Below are positions 17,494-25,259 of a stretch of 64,000 nt of DNA, in pieces. Numbering within the stretch: the stretch's first letter is position 1; every line of letters begins with the position of its first letter. The stretch is from a bacterium HR11. Its GTDB lineage: Bacteria > Acidobacteriota > HRBIN11. Below the pieces are notes generated by a model. The model searched no databases. It saw only the letters and a list, made by a program, of their open reading frames with translations, and was not told the DNA's origin. Both the position numbers and the translations under genes were made by a program. The stretch lies in the NCBI GenBank assembly GCA_002898535.1, contig BEHN01000015.1, forward strand, positions 1 through 64,000, written 5' to 3'.

Positions 17494-17976
17494 ATGGACG
17501 TGGAAGCCAAGAAGCGGGCCCTCCGCATGATCACCTATGGCCTGTATGTCCTGACGGCGGCCGACGGCGACGAGGTCGCCGCCGGTACGGTTAATTGGCT
17601 GTCCCAAGCGTCCTTTGAGCCCCCGTTGGTGATGGTCGGCATCAAGGTCGGCAGTCATCTCCACGCCTTGATCGAGCGGACGGGCGCCTTTGCCGTCAAC
17701 GTCTTAGCGGCCGATCAGAAGGCCATCGCCCAGGACTTCTTCCGCACGACGAAGGTGGAGGACGGCAAGCTTTCGGGCCATCCCTTCGAGCCAGGACCTG
17801 CGACGGGAGCGCCCTTGCTGGTCGAACTCCCGGCCTGGTGGGAGGCCCGGGTCGTCGATAAGGTCGCCCGGGGGGACCACACGGTCTACGTCGCTGAGGT
17901 CGTCGAGGCCGGTGTGCGCCGTCCGGACGCCAAGCCCCTCGTGATGTGGGACACGGGCTGGTACTACGGCGGATGA
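17494..17976 (+). CDS. Flavin reductase-like domain protein
   Basis: A 160-residue FMN-binding split-barrel protein of the flavin reductase/flavoredoxin group. The opening RALRMITYGLYVLTAADGDE, the TVNWLSQASFEPPLVMVGIK segment and FAVNVLAADQKAIAQDFF match the NAD(P)H:flavin reductase-like domain, which binds FMN and passes electrons to flavins or partner proteins. ATG 17494 has a strong GAGGAGG upstream that lies inside a repeat copy (17461-17485). The next gene, an NADPH-dependent FMN reductase, is 77 bases downstream on the same strand. Together with an exported protein they may form a small redox operon. The electron acceptor is unknown. Confidence 0.87.
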   Translation: MDVEAKKRALRMITYGLYVLTAADGDEVAAGTVNWLSQASFEPPLVMVGIKVGSHLHALIERTGAFAVNVLAADQKAIAQDFFRTTKVEDGKLSGHPFEPGPATGAPLLVELPAWWEARVVDKVARGDHTVYVAEVVEAGVRRPDAKPLVMWDTGWYYGG

Positions 17977-18053
17977 CGGGCGGCGTTTTGGGTACTCTGG
18001 GACCGGTGGCTCGCTATGAAATGCGCCCATCGGATTGGAATCGGAGGGCCGTC

Positions 18054-18617
18054 ATGGAGGTCGTTCGGGTCCTCGGCATCGCCGGAAGCCTGCGGCGGGG
18101 CTCCTACAATCGGGCCCTGCTCCGAGCCGCCCAGGAACTCTTGCCCGACGGGATGACCCTGGAGGTCTTCGACTTGCGGGACATCCCGCCGTACGACATG
18201 GACGTCGAACAGCAGGGCCTGCCTCCCTCCGTGGCGGCCCTGAAGACGGCCATCCGGCAGGCCGACGCCCTGCTGATCGCGACTCCCGAACACAACTGGT
18301 CCGTCCCGGGCGTCCTCAAGAACGCCATCGACTGGGCGTCCCGGCCGCCCGGAGACAATTCCTTCCAGGGAAAGCCCGTCGCCCTCATGGGCGCTTCGAC
18401 GGGCCTCTACGGGACGGTCCGGGCCCAGCTTCACCTCCGACAGGTCCTGACGTCCCTGGACGCCTATGTCCTGAACCGGCCCCAGGTCCTCGTGGCCCGC
18501 GCCCAGGAAAAGTTCGACGCCGAGGGCCGCCTGATCGACGAGCCGACCCGGACGCTTGTCCGAAACCTGTTGGTCGCCTTGCGGGACTGGACGCTTCGGC
18601 TCCGGGGGACGGCATGA
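18054..18617 (+). CDS. NAD(P)H-dependent FMN reductase (flavodoxin-like)
   Basis: A 187-residue flavodoxin-fold protein of the NADPH-dependent FMN reductase family. The FMN phosphate loop GIAGSLRRGSYNRALLRAA is near the N-terminus, LLIATPEHNWSVPGVLKNAI with DWASRP is the isoalloxazine-side signature, and KPVALMGASTGLYGTVRAQ follows; this is the ChrR/YieF/azoreductase-like pattern. Such enzymes reduce flavins, quinones or metals such as chromate. ATG 18054 has GGAGG seven bases upstream; the longer frame to 17946 overlaps the previous gene and is rejected. It likely works with the flavin reductase upstream. Confidence 0.88.
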   Translation: MEVVRVLGIAGSLRRGSYNRALLRAAQELLPDGMTLEVFDLRDIPPYDMDVEQQGLPPSVAALKTAIRQADALLIATPEHNWSVPGVLKNAIDWASRPPGDNSFQGKPVALMGASTGLYGTVRAQLHLRQVLTSLDAYVLNRPQVLVARAQEKFDAEGRLIDEPTRTLVRNLLVALRDWTLRLRGTA

Positions 18618-18720
18618 CCGGTCTGCACTCCCGCAACAATGCGGCTACTTCGTTCGATAATACCTACATCTTGAAAACCGAAGGCCCACCACCCAGCATC
18701 ATGTCCGTGCGAGGAATCTC

Positions 18721-19266
18721 ATGAAGGAGACGAAAACCATCGTCGCGGCAGTCCTCATCGGGACGGCCCTGCTTCTGGGGACCGGTCAGGGTCGGCCCCC
18801 GGCCGGCGCGGACTTCGCACAGGAATACCGAGCCCTCCGGGCTTCCCTGGAGGCTTTCTGGCAACGAGTCCCACTCCTCCTGAATAACGTGCAGTTTGTC
18901 CGCGGGACCGGCAACAGCTACGGCATCTACGACCCCCGGCCCACGGCCGCCTTCCGAACCGGGGAGCCGATCTACCTGTACCTGGAGCCTGTCGGGTACA
19001 CGCTGAAAAAGAACCCGACCGGCTTGTACGAGTTTGGCTTTTCGGCCGACTTTACCGTAAAGGACGCCGCCGGCAAGGTCCTGGGCGGTCAGACCGGCTT
19101 TGCCGACCTGAACTTCCGCTCCTGGAACTTCAACACGGAGGTCGCTTTGACCTTCACGTATCGGTTCTCGGGTCTGAAGAAGGGCTCGTACAAAGTCGTC
19201 ACCGTCGTCCATGACAAGTTCTCGGACAAGCGGGCGACCGTCGAGCAGGCCTTCACCATCCTGTGA
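18721..19266 (+). CDS. Exported protein of unknown function
   Basis: A 181-residue protein I do not recognise. It has a signal peptide (KTIVAAVLIGTALLLGTGQG) and a mature domain rich in beta strands with aromatic residues (EPIYLYLEPVGYTL, LYEFGFSADFTV, NFNTEVALTFTYRFSGLKKG). GSYKVVTVVHDKFSDKRATV near the end resembles an immunoglobulin-like or all-beta carrier domain; this is only a structural impression. ATG 18721 has GAGGAA nearby. It follows the two flavin enzymes by 103 bases on the same strand and may be co-transcribed, which would place an extracytoplasmic partner with a cytoplasmic redox pair. No function is proposed. Confidence 0.7.
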   Translation: MKETKTIVAAVLIGTALLLGTGQGRPPAGADFAQEYRALRASLEAFWQRVPLLLNNVQFVRGTGNSYGIYDPRPTAAFRTGEPIYLYLEPVGYTLKKNPTGLYEFGFSADFTVKDAAGKVLGGQTGFADLNFRSWNFNTEVALTFTYRFSGLKKGSYKVVTVVHDKFSDKRATVEQAFTIL

Positions 19267-19356
19267 ATCCGGACTTGGAGGGGATTGGCCGGACATCGTT
19301 GAAGGTACAGGCATGACCAGTGCCCAGCCAAGGGCCGATACCTTGTTTGCCTGTCC

Positions 19357-20382
19357 TTACCGCCCGGCGATGGCTTGCCGGACCTGCTCCCAGACGGGCG
19401 GGTCGATCTTAAACGTCCCCGTGCCCTGAAGCCGTTCCCACAGGGTTCGATACTGGGGCTCCCGAGCGACTAAGTCCTTCAAGAGTTGGATACCCTGCTC
19501 GACGCGGCCGTGCTCGATTAGACGGACGGCGTGCCAGAAGCGCCACTCGGTCTTCTCCGGTGCCAGGGCGACGGCCTGTTCGAAGGCCCGTTGGGCCCCA
19601 TCGATGTCGCCCTGCTCCATCCGACGACCGGCCTCGAACCAGAAGAGCTGAATGCCCCGCCAGATCCGGTATAACCGGCGGAGTTCTGCGACCGGCTGGG
19701 GATGGTCGTCGACCCGCAGGTCCAGGACGACGTTCCGCCAGTCGGGTCCCTCGGGCCGGACCCGGACGATCTTCATGGCCGCCGACTGCCGGCACCGGAG
19801 GTCCCCGCCCTCGGCCTCGGCCGCCTCGAGGGCCGCTAGGAACCGCTCGGCCAGAGACCCCTTCGTCCGCTCGAAGGCGTCCCCCATCGCTTGCCACACC
19901 CGGTCGTTGGCCAGGAGGTTCCCTTGGGCCGAGTAGTCCGGCCCTGTCCGATGGCCGGCTGCCGGCGTCGCCCGGCGACCCGTGTGGGCGGCGATGCGGC
20001 CCTCGGTGTCGACGACGGCGACCTGCCGGAGTTCCCGGTCGGGGTCGGCCCCCAAGAGGGCCTCGAGGGCTTGGGGGGCCGTCTTGCCGCCCCGCAGGAG
20101 GGCCAGGCCGAGGGGACCATAAGACACGTCCACGTAAGCCTGGGTCGCTATGGCGCCGACGCCGGGCTCGGCCCAGATGACCGTCGGGCCGACGACAAAA
20201 TAGCAGGACTGGACGGCCACGCCCATCTCGTTGGCCGCCTTGTCGATGGCCACGATGGAGTAGGTCGCCACGGGTTCGGTCCACCCCTCGGCCGAGGCAG
20301 TGGCGCTTTGGACTAAAATCGACAGGAGGAGTCCCCAGAAGGGTAGAACAAGTTTCCGGCCGCGAGTGCGATGCATGCTCAT
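19357..20382 (-). CDS. Secreted DUF1028 protein
   Basis: A 341-residue exported protein with a signal peptide (KLVLPFWGLLLSILVQSATASA). The body begins YSIVAIDKAANEMGVAVQSC and continues GVGAIATQAYVDVSYGPLGL, the DUF1028 family, which is related to Ntn-hydrolases and peptidoglycan-associated proteins. The C-terminal ~100 residues contain TPR-like sequence (GDIDGAQRAFEQAVALAPEK). Most DUF1028 proteins have a shorter tail, so the TPR-like extension is a feature of this version. It lies downstream of the TonB-type receptor on the same strand but behind a strong hairpin. The substrate is unknown. Confidence 0.82.
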   Translation of the reverse strand: MSMHRTRGRKLVLPFWGLLLSILVQSATASAEGWTEPVATYSIVAIDKAANEMGVAVQSCYFVVGPTVIWAEPGVGAIATQAYVDVSYGPLGLALLRGGKTAPQALEALLGADPDRELRQVAVVDTEGRIAAHTGRRATPAAGHRTGPDYSAQGNLLANDRVWQAMGDAFERTKGSLAERFLAALEAAEAEGGDLRCRQSAAMKIVRVRPEGPDWRNVVLDLRVDDHPQPVAELRRLYRIWRGIQLFWFEAGRRMEQGDIDGAQRAFEQAVALAPEKTEWRFWHAVRLIEHGRVEQGIQLLKDLVAREPQYRTLWERLQGTGTFKIDPPVWEQVRQAIAGR

Positions 20383-20408
20383 CCTCCGGGCAGATGGGGT
20401 GAGGATTC

Positions 20409-20434
20409 GGACGGGCGGGTTTCACCGCCCGTCC
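20409..20434. terminator. 10-bp perfect GC stem-loop after the TonB receptor
   Basis: GGACGGGCGG and CCGCCCGTCC flank a six-base loop (GTTTCA), ~18 bases past the receptor stop on the minus strand. It is the strongest simple hairpin in the window. A U-tract is absent, so it is a terminator candidate of unusual form or an mRNA-end structure. Confidence 0.6.
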
Positions 20435-20451
20435 GTCTGGAGGGTTCGGGG

Positions 20452-23295
20452 TTAGAACTGGAGACGGCCCCCGATCCGGAAAATCCGGGGGGCGATGATC
20501 TGAAGGGGCGTGCCGTATGCCGGCCCCGTCAATTCGACGGCGTTCAGGACGACGTTGGAGTTCGTCAGGTTGTAACCGTCCACCATGAGCTCCAAGGACC
20601 GCCCGCCCGGGAGCCGAAAGATCTTCGAGAGCCGCATATCCAGCGTGAAGACGGTGTCATACCGGTCTTCGCCCGGCCGGACGGCAAACACGGTCACGGG
20701 ACCCTGGTTGAGGTCGACCGTCAGGAGACGGTTCCGGGGCTGACCCGACTGAACCCGCAAGTTGCCGGCCAGGTTGACGTCCCACGGGAGCAAGTAACTG
20801 CCCGACAGCTTGAAGATGACAGGCCGGTCCCAGTAGGGCTGACCCTTCGCGTTGACGAGGTTGTTCGGGTCGATGGCCAGGGCACCGATCCCGAAGATGT
20901 CGAAGCTCGAGCCCGGGGCGACCCGATTCGACGTCGTGCGGGAGAGCGTCAGGGAGGCCAGCATTTGCCACCGGCGGGAGAAGCGTTTCTCGACGATGAT
21001 ATCCAAGCCCCGGTAGTTCTGGTCGAGTTCCTTGGCGTTGCGGACGACGAACCGGTCCTGGCCGATGGTCGCCGGGTCCTGATTGTAGACCGTGATGGGA
21101 TTCCCCGTGACCGGGTCCGTCACGGTCGTCGGGACCCAGCGGACGCCGACGTTCTCGATGCCCAGGAGCCGCCGCTCCTGCCGGTACGTGAACGTGAGGC
21201 TCAACCGGAGGTCCTCCATGAGCTCCCGGTCGAAGCCGACGACGAGCTCGTTCGTATACGGCTGTTTGAGGTCCGGTGCCAGGCTCGTCAGGACGCCCCC
21301 GAAGGCAAAGAGTAGAGGACCCTCTTCGCCCTTCTGGAATTTCTTGTCTCCGTTTAAGTCGACCCAGACGCGGAATTCGCCGCCCAGCGAGTTCGGGTTC
21401 ACGGGGTCCGTGTCACCCGTACTGATCTGGTAGTAGTAGCGGGACAGGTTCAGCTTCAGGGCCGTCTTGCCGTCCCCCGTCAGGTCGTAGACGACGCCCA
21501 GCCGGGGAGAGACGTTCGTCCAACTGATGACGTCCATTTCGGGGAAACTCCGGGCCGGGGCGAAGTTGCCGGCCGGGCTCGACTGGGCCGGGAGCCAGCC
21601 CCGGACGTTCTCGAGCCGGGCCCCGACGTAGAAGCTGAAGCGACCGATCAGGTACGTGTCCGAGGCAAAGACGGCGTTGAACTGGGTGTTCCGCTTGACG
21701 TCCACGGGCGTGTTCCACAGGAGGACAAAGGCAGGCTCGCCGTTGAAGGTGTAGAGGTTCACGTCGTCGATGGCCGTGCCCTCGTAACTGTTGGGGTTGT
21801 ATGAAAAGTCCCAGCCGAGGTGGAACTCATGCCGGCCGCCCAGCCACCGCTCGACGAAGTATGTGGCGACGACCTTCGACTGGAGACGATGCCGGTTGAA
21901 GATGAACTGGAGGGTGTTGGCCCCCGTGACCTTTCCGGTCGTCAGCTCGGTCGTCGACTGAAGACCCCGGCGCTTGGCTTCCTCCTTGATATACAGGGGG
22001 AAGAAGATGTCGACAAAGCTGACCCGGGCATCGACAAAGAGATTCGAGCCGAAAGAGCCGTTCCAGGCCAGTTGGTAAATGTCAAAGGTGTCGTCTTCCT
22101 TCCAGTTCGACAGCGGCGTGTTCAAAGCGCTGGCGCCCCGCTGGGGTTTGTCATACCACTGGCGGGTGTAGAAGGCATCCAGGGTGTGCTTCGGGGCGAC
22201 CTGATACGTCAGGTTGAACAGGATCGACGGCATGTCGGTCGACTCGACGACGGGGTTGCCCTGCTCGTCCACAAAGCCGGGCACGAAGCGATGCACCCGC
22301 CAGATGCGGCCCGACGTGAAGAACCGGAGCTTCTGCCGGGCGCTCGGGATCAGCGGACCCCCGAGTTGAAGCGTGGCGTCCTGCAGGAACTTGAAGCCTG
22401 TCTCCTGAATCCCCTGCCGCCGAAGCTCGTCGGTCACGTTGCTCGACTGCGTGTTCAGCTTGATGCCGAACAGCGTGCCCTCCTTGCCGCCCTGATAGTA
22501 GCCGGCCAGCTGACCCTGCAGGCGGTCCGTCCCCCGCCGGGTCACCATGTTCACGTACACGCCCGGCGTCCCGACCTCGACGGGGTGGCCGGCCGTCGAG
22601 ATTTGGACCTCCTCGAAGCTATCGTAGTCGTAGTAGAAGTCGGCAAACCCGATGGCCTCGGGGTCCGTCACGTTGACCCCGTTCAGGGCTTGTGTGTTCT
22701 GGGCCGGGACCGTGCCCTTGGACGTGAATCCCGCCTGGAGGCCCGACTCGCTACCGCCGACGTCGATGCGGTCCGTCACCAGGCCCGGCGTCTTGTACTC
22801 CAGTAAGTTCCAGATGTCCCGACCGCCCGGCACGTTCTGCAGGACTTCTCGCGTGACGTTCACGCTCTCCTTCGTGCTCGTCACGTCCACCGTCGGCGAG
22901 CGGCCCACGACGGTCACCTCTCCGCCGGCCGCCACCGTCATCGCCTCGTCGACCAGGACCGTCTGGGCCACGGCGACCCGGATACCCTCCCGGGTGACCG
23001 TCCGAAATCCGCTCATCTCCAGCTTGACGGTGTATATGCCTGGCGGCAGGAGCGGAAATTGATACACGCCGTTGACGTCCGTCACGCCGACCATCTGACC
23101 GGCGACCAGGACGGGACTCGTGATCGTCACCGTCACGCCCGGGAGGGGCTTGCCCTCGGGGTCCCGGACCTTGACCAGGATGCTCCCCGTCTGGACCTGC
23201 CCCCACGCCGCGTGGGTTCCCCATATCAGCAGACCCAGGAGGCATCCAAAGGCCCAGCGTTTCATACGGAACCGATGGAGCCGACGAATGTCCAT
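20452..23295 (-). CDS. TonB-dependent/Oar-like outer membrane receptor
   Basis: A 947-residue outer-membrane protein. After a signal peptide (MKRWAFGCLLGLLIWGTHAA) comes a carboxypeptidase-regulatory-like domain (residues ~37-120: ILVKVRDPEGKPLPGVTVTI), then a plug-like region with VVGRSPTVDVTSTKESVNVT and ITNQLNGVN-type sequence (QNTQALNGVNVTDPEAIG), then a long beta-barrel ending ARPIRIGGRLQF-like (APRIFRIGGRLQF), whose terminal Phe is typical of barrel assembly. Proteins with this layout in Acidobacteria and Bacteroidetes take up large substrates or act like Oar. ATG 23295 is chosen with GGGAGG six bases upstream. I cannot see a TonB box. The ligand is unknown; the DUF1028 gene follows. 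Confidence 0.87.
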   Translation of the reverse strand: MDIRRLHRFRMKRWAFGCLLGLLIWGTHAAWGQVQTGSILVKVRDPEGKPLPGVTVTITSPVLVAGQMVGVTDVNGVYQFPLLPPGIYTVKLEMSGFRTVTREGIRVAVAQTVLVDEAMTVAAGGEVTVVGRSPTVDVTSTKESVNVTREVLQNVPGGRDIWNLLEYKTPGLVTDRIDVGGSESGLQAGFTSKGTVPAQNTQALNGVNVTDPEAIGFADFYYDYDSFEEVQISTAGHPVEVGTPGVYVNMVTRRGTDRLQGQLAGYYQGGKEGTLFGIKLNTQSSNVTDELRRQGIQETGFKFLQDATLQLGGPLIPSARQKLRFFTSGRIWRVHRFVPGFVDEQGNPVVESTDMPSILFNLTYQVAPKHTLDAFYTRQWYDKPQRGASALNTPLSNWKEDDTFDIYQLAWNGSFGSNLFVDARVSFVDIFFPLYIKEEAKRRGLQSTTELTTGKVTGANTLQFIFNRHRLQSKVVATYFVERWLGGRHEFHLGWDFSYNPNSYEGTAIDDVNLYTFNGEPAFVLLWNTPVDVKRNTQFNAVFASDTYLIGRFSFYVGARLENVRGWLPAQSSPAGNFAPARSFPEMDVISWTNVSPRLGVVYDLTGDGKTALKLNLSRYYYQISTGDTDPVNPNSLGGEFRVWVDLNGDKKFQKGEEGPLLFAFGGVLTSLAPDLKQPYTNELVVGFDRELMEDLRLSLTFTYRQERRLLGIENVGVRWVPTTVTDPVTGNPITVYNQDPATIGQDRFVVRNAKELDQNYRGLDIIVEKRFSRRWQMLASLTLSRTTSNRVAPGSSFDIFGIGALAIDPNNLVNAKGQPYWDRPVIFKLSGSYLLPWDVNLAGNLRVQSGQPRNRLLTVDLNQGPVTVFAVRPGEDRYDTVFTLDMRLSKIFRLPGGRSLELMVDGYNLTNSNVVLNAVELTGPAYGTPLQIIAPRIFRIGGRLQF

Positions 23296-23310
23296 GGTAA
23301 CCTCCCCCAA

Positions 23311-23596
23311 GACAAAAGTCTGGTCATGCGGGGCGACTTCGAATGTCAGTGTTCGGTCTTGATCCGACGCTCGACGGGGCTTCTTATGACCACGTATCCC
23401 ATTGCAAATCGCGTGCCGGCGCCTTGACTCCGTGATCAGGAATAAAATATCGTCTTATTTACGTAATTTAGGCAAAAATTGGCCATCAAAATCATGCAAT
23501 AACCGCCTCCGATCCAAAAGATTGGACGCGGGATGGCCGCCTTCAAGAAATTAAACGGTCGGCCGGAGCGGTGGGTTCGGCTCGACTGATAGGCCG
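23311..23596. other. AT-rich spacer upstream of the TonB receptor
   Basis: A 286-bp gap with a strikingly AT-rich core (23443-23500: AATAAAATATCGTCTTATTT, then ACGTAATTTAGGCAAAAATT). Unlike most spacers here it has no word array. It probably carries the promoter and regulatory region of the receptor gene, but I could not fit a confident -35/-10 pair on the minus strand (TTGCCT with ATATTT-like sequence is badly spaced). Confidence 0.5.
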
Positions 23597-24751
23597 TCAT
23601 ACCGTCCGTGCCCCGAGGATCCACAGCCGGTCGTACAACGCCAGAAAGCGGTCGGCCGCGTCTTCCCATCGGAACTGACAGGCCCGCCGGCGGCCCCGTT
23701 CCCGACAGGCCGAACGTAGGTCCTGGTCTTCCAAGACCCGGCGGATCGCCTGGGCCATCTCGGTGGGGTCCGTAGGGTCGAAGTACACGGCCGCGTCGCC
23801 GGCGACCTCGGGAAGGGCCCCGGCCCGGCTACAGACGACGGGAGTCCCGACGGCCATCGCCTCGACGACGGGCAGGCCGAAGCCCTCGTCCAGGGAAGGC
23901 TGGACCAGGGCGGCGGCGCCGGCGTAGACCGCCCGGAGGGTCTCGACGTCGCAGTAGGGTACCCATCGGACCCAGCCGAGTTGAGTCCAAGGATAGTACC
24001 GTCGGACGGTCCGTCGCCAGGCGGCCTCAGGCATCCCGGCGAGGACTAGGCGGTGGGTCATGAGCTGTTGCCGCCACAAGTCGATGCAGACCTCGATCAG
24101 GCGATGCAGGTTTTTGTGGGGCTTATCATTGCCCACGTAGAGGAGGTATTCCCTCGGCGGGAGGCCCAGGGTTCGGCATTGTCGTTCGACTTCGTCGGTT
24201 CCGATGGGGACCCTAAAGGCTGGATGGATGCCATTCGGGATGACGTGGATTTTGTCCGCCAGCCCAGGAAAGTAATGCAAGATCTGACGGGCAGCCGTCT
24301 GAGAGACGGTAACGACGCAAGCGGACCGTTCGGCACTCCAGCCGATCAGCCATCGGGCGAAGCGGGCGACCCAAGGCCCGGCCCGACGGGGCCAGACTTC
24401 CAGGAGGATGGCGTCATGCAGGGTCAAGACGACTGGGCACCGGAGGCCCATTGGAACGGGAAAATAGGGGGCATGGAACACGCAGGGTCCGTCGACGTGA
24501 CGTCGGACCCGCCAGGGGATTTCGACGTGGGTGCGCCATTCAAAGGGTCGAGCCCGAGTCCACTCCACCCGGACCGTAGAGCCCGTATCGGGGAGCAGGG
24601 ACGCCAGCAGAGGCTGAGCTTCCATGGGGGCCAGCAGGAGCCACTGAAAGGATGGCGGGGCCTGCCTCATGAGGGCCGGCAGGAGTCCCTGGATATGGGT
24701 ACCGACCCCGTAGTCTCGGATCTTTCGGGCGTCAAAGACGATCCAAGCCAT
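23597..24751 (-). CDS. Glycosyltransferase, GT4 (GT-B) family
   Basis: A 384-residue GT-B glycosyltransferase. The N-terminal FDARKIRDYGVGTHIQGLLP motif and HAPYFPVPMGLRCPVVLTLHD match family-4 bacterial mannosyl- or hexosyltransferases; VIPNGIHPAFR is the domain linker; YLLYVGNDKPHKNLHRLIE and DEGFGLPVVEAMAVGTPVVC form the donor-binding C-terminal half with the E-x7-E motif. The donor and acceptor are unknown. ATG 24751 is used because the homology begins there; the frame remains open further upstream with no homology. It may build the same polymer as the GT39-like protein and phosphomannomutase, but there is no polysaccharide cluster here. Confidence 0.9.
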   Translation of the reverse strand: MAWIVFDARKIRDYGVGTHIQGLLPALMRQAPPSFQWLLLAPMEAQPLLASLLPDTGSTVRVEWTRARPFEWRTHVEIPWRVRRHVDGPCVFHAPYFPVPMGLRCPVVLTLHDAILLEVWPRRAGPWVARFARWLIGWSAERSACVVTVSQTAARQILHYFPGLADKIHVIPNGIHPAFRVPIGTDEVERQCRTLGLPPREYLLYVGNDKPHKNLHRLIEVCIDLWRQQLMTHRLVLAGMPEAAWRRTVRRYYPWTQLGWVRWVPYCDVETLRAVYAGAAALVQPSLDEGFGLPVVEAMAVGTPVVCSRAGALPEVAGDAAVYFDPTDPTEMAQAIRRVLEDQDLRSACRERGRRRACQFRWEDAADRFLALYDRLWILGARTV

Positions 24752-24804
24752 CGTATCGGGTCCTGACAGGGGGTCCGGGTGGCATCTGGAGGTCCGTGGG
24801 AGGC

Positions 24805-25128
24805 TTAACGGGCTGACAGGGGATTCGTCAACCGCCACAGGATGAAAAGCCCGACGGCCGCCGAAAGGACCAGCTTGGTCAGGCTGACTTGGACGTGGAA
24901 GGGCTCGACCCACCGGTACGCGAAAAACTCCTGCCATGCAGGTCCCAATCGGGACTCGACCCAGCTCAGTCCCCACCAGGTGACGGCGGCGACCAGTCCT
25001 GAGAAGCCCACGATAGTCACCAGGCGGACCGTGTAGAGCAAGGTCCGCACGAGCAGGTACAGGGCGACGACGACGATCAAGCCGGCGATGATCCACCCGA
25101 CGTCCCCGTAGGCCCAATTACGGGGCAC
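24805..25128 (-). CDS. Small membrane protein, unknown
   Basis: A 107-residue protein with about three hydrophobic segments: VGWIIAGLIVVVALYLLVRT, LVTIVGFSGLVAAVTWWGLS and LTKLVLSAAVGLFILW. I do not recognise a family. GTG 25128 is chosen because AGGAGG lies eight bases upstream; a longer frame to 25167 exists. It precedes the glycosyltransferase by 53 bases on the same strand and may be co-transcribed with it. Base use matches its neighbours. Confidence 0.55.
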   Translation of the reverse strand: MPRNWAYGDVGWIIAGLIVVVALYLLVRTLLYTVRLVTIVGFSGLVAAVTWWGLSWVESRLGPAWQEFFAYRWVEPFHVQVSLTKLVLSAAVGLFILWRLTNPLSAR

Positions 25129-25259
25129 GGACGGCGCCTCCTGTCCGACACGGTGGGCGGGGACCACCTCGGCCCACCCGGTGTCTGGTAGGATAACTTT
25201 AGGATAGCCGATGGGCGTCGAGGGAACAAGCTACCCTATGGGCCCCGGATCTGTCCGCG

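Noticed and set aside
23425-23460. Plus-strand promoter TTGACT near 23425
   Set aside because: The -10 spacing does not fit (TAAAAT at 13 bases, ATATCG at 17) and there is no plus-strand gene downstream.
25129-25167. Extended start of the small membrane protein
   Set aside because: The GTG at 25128 has AGGAGG at the right distance; the upstream residues look random.
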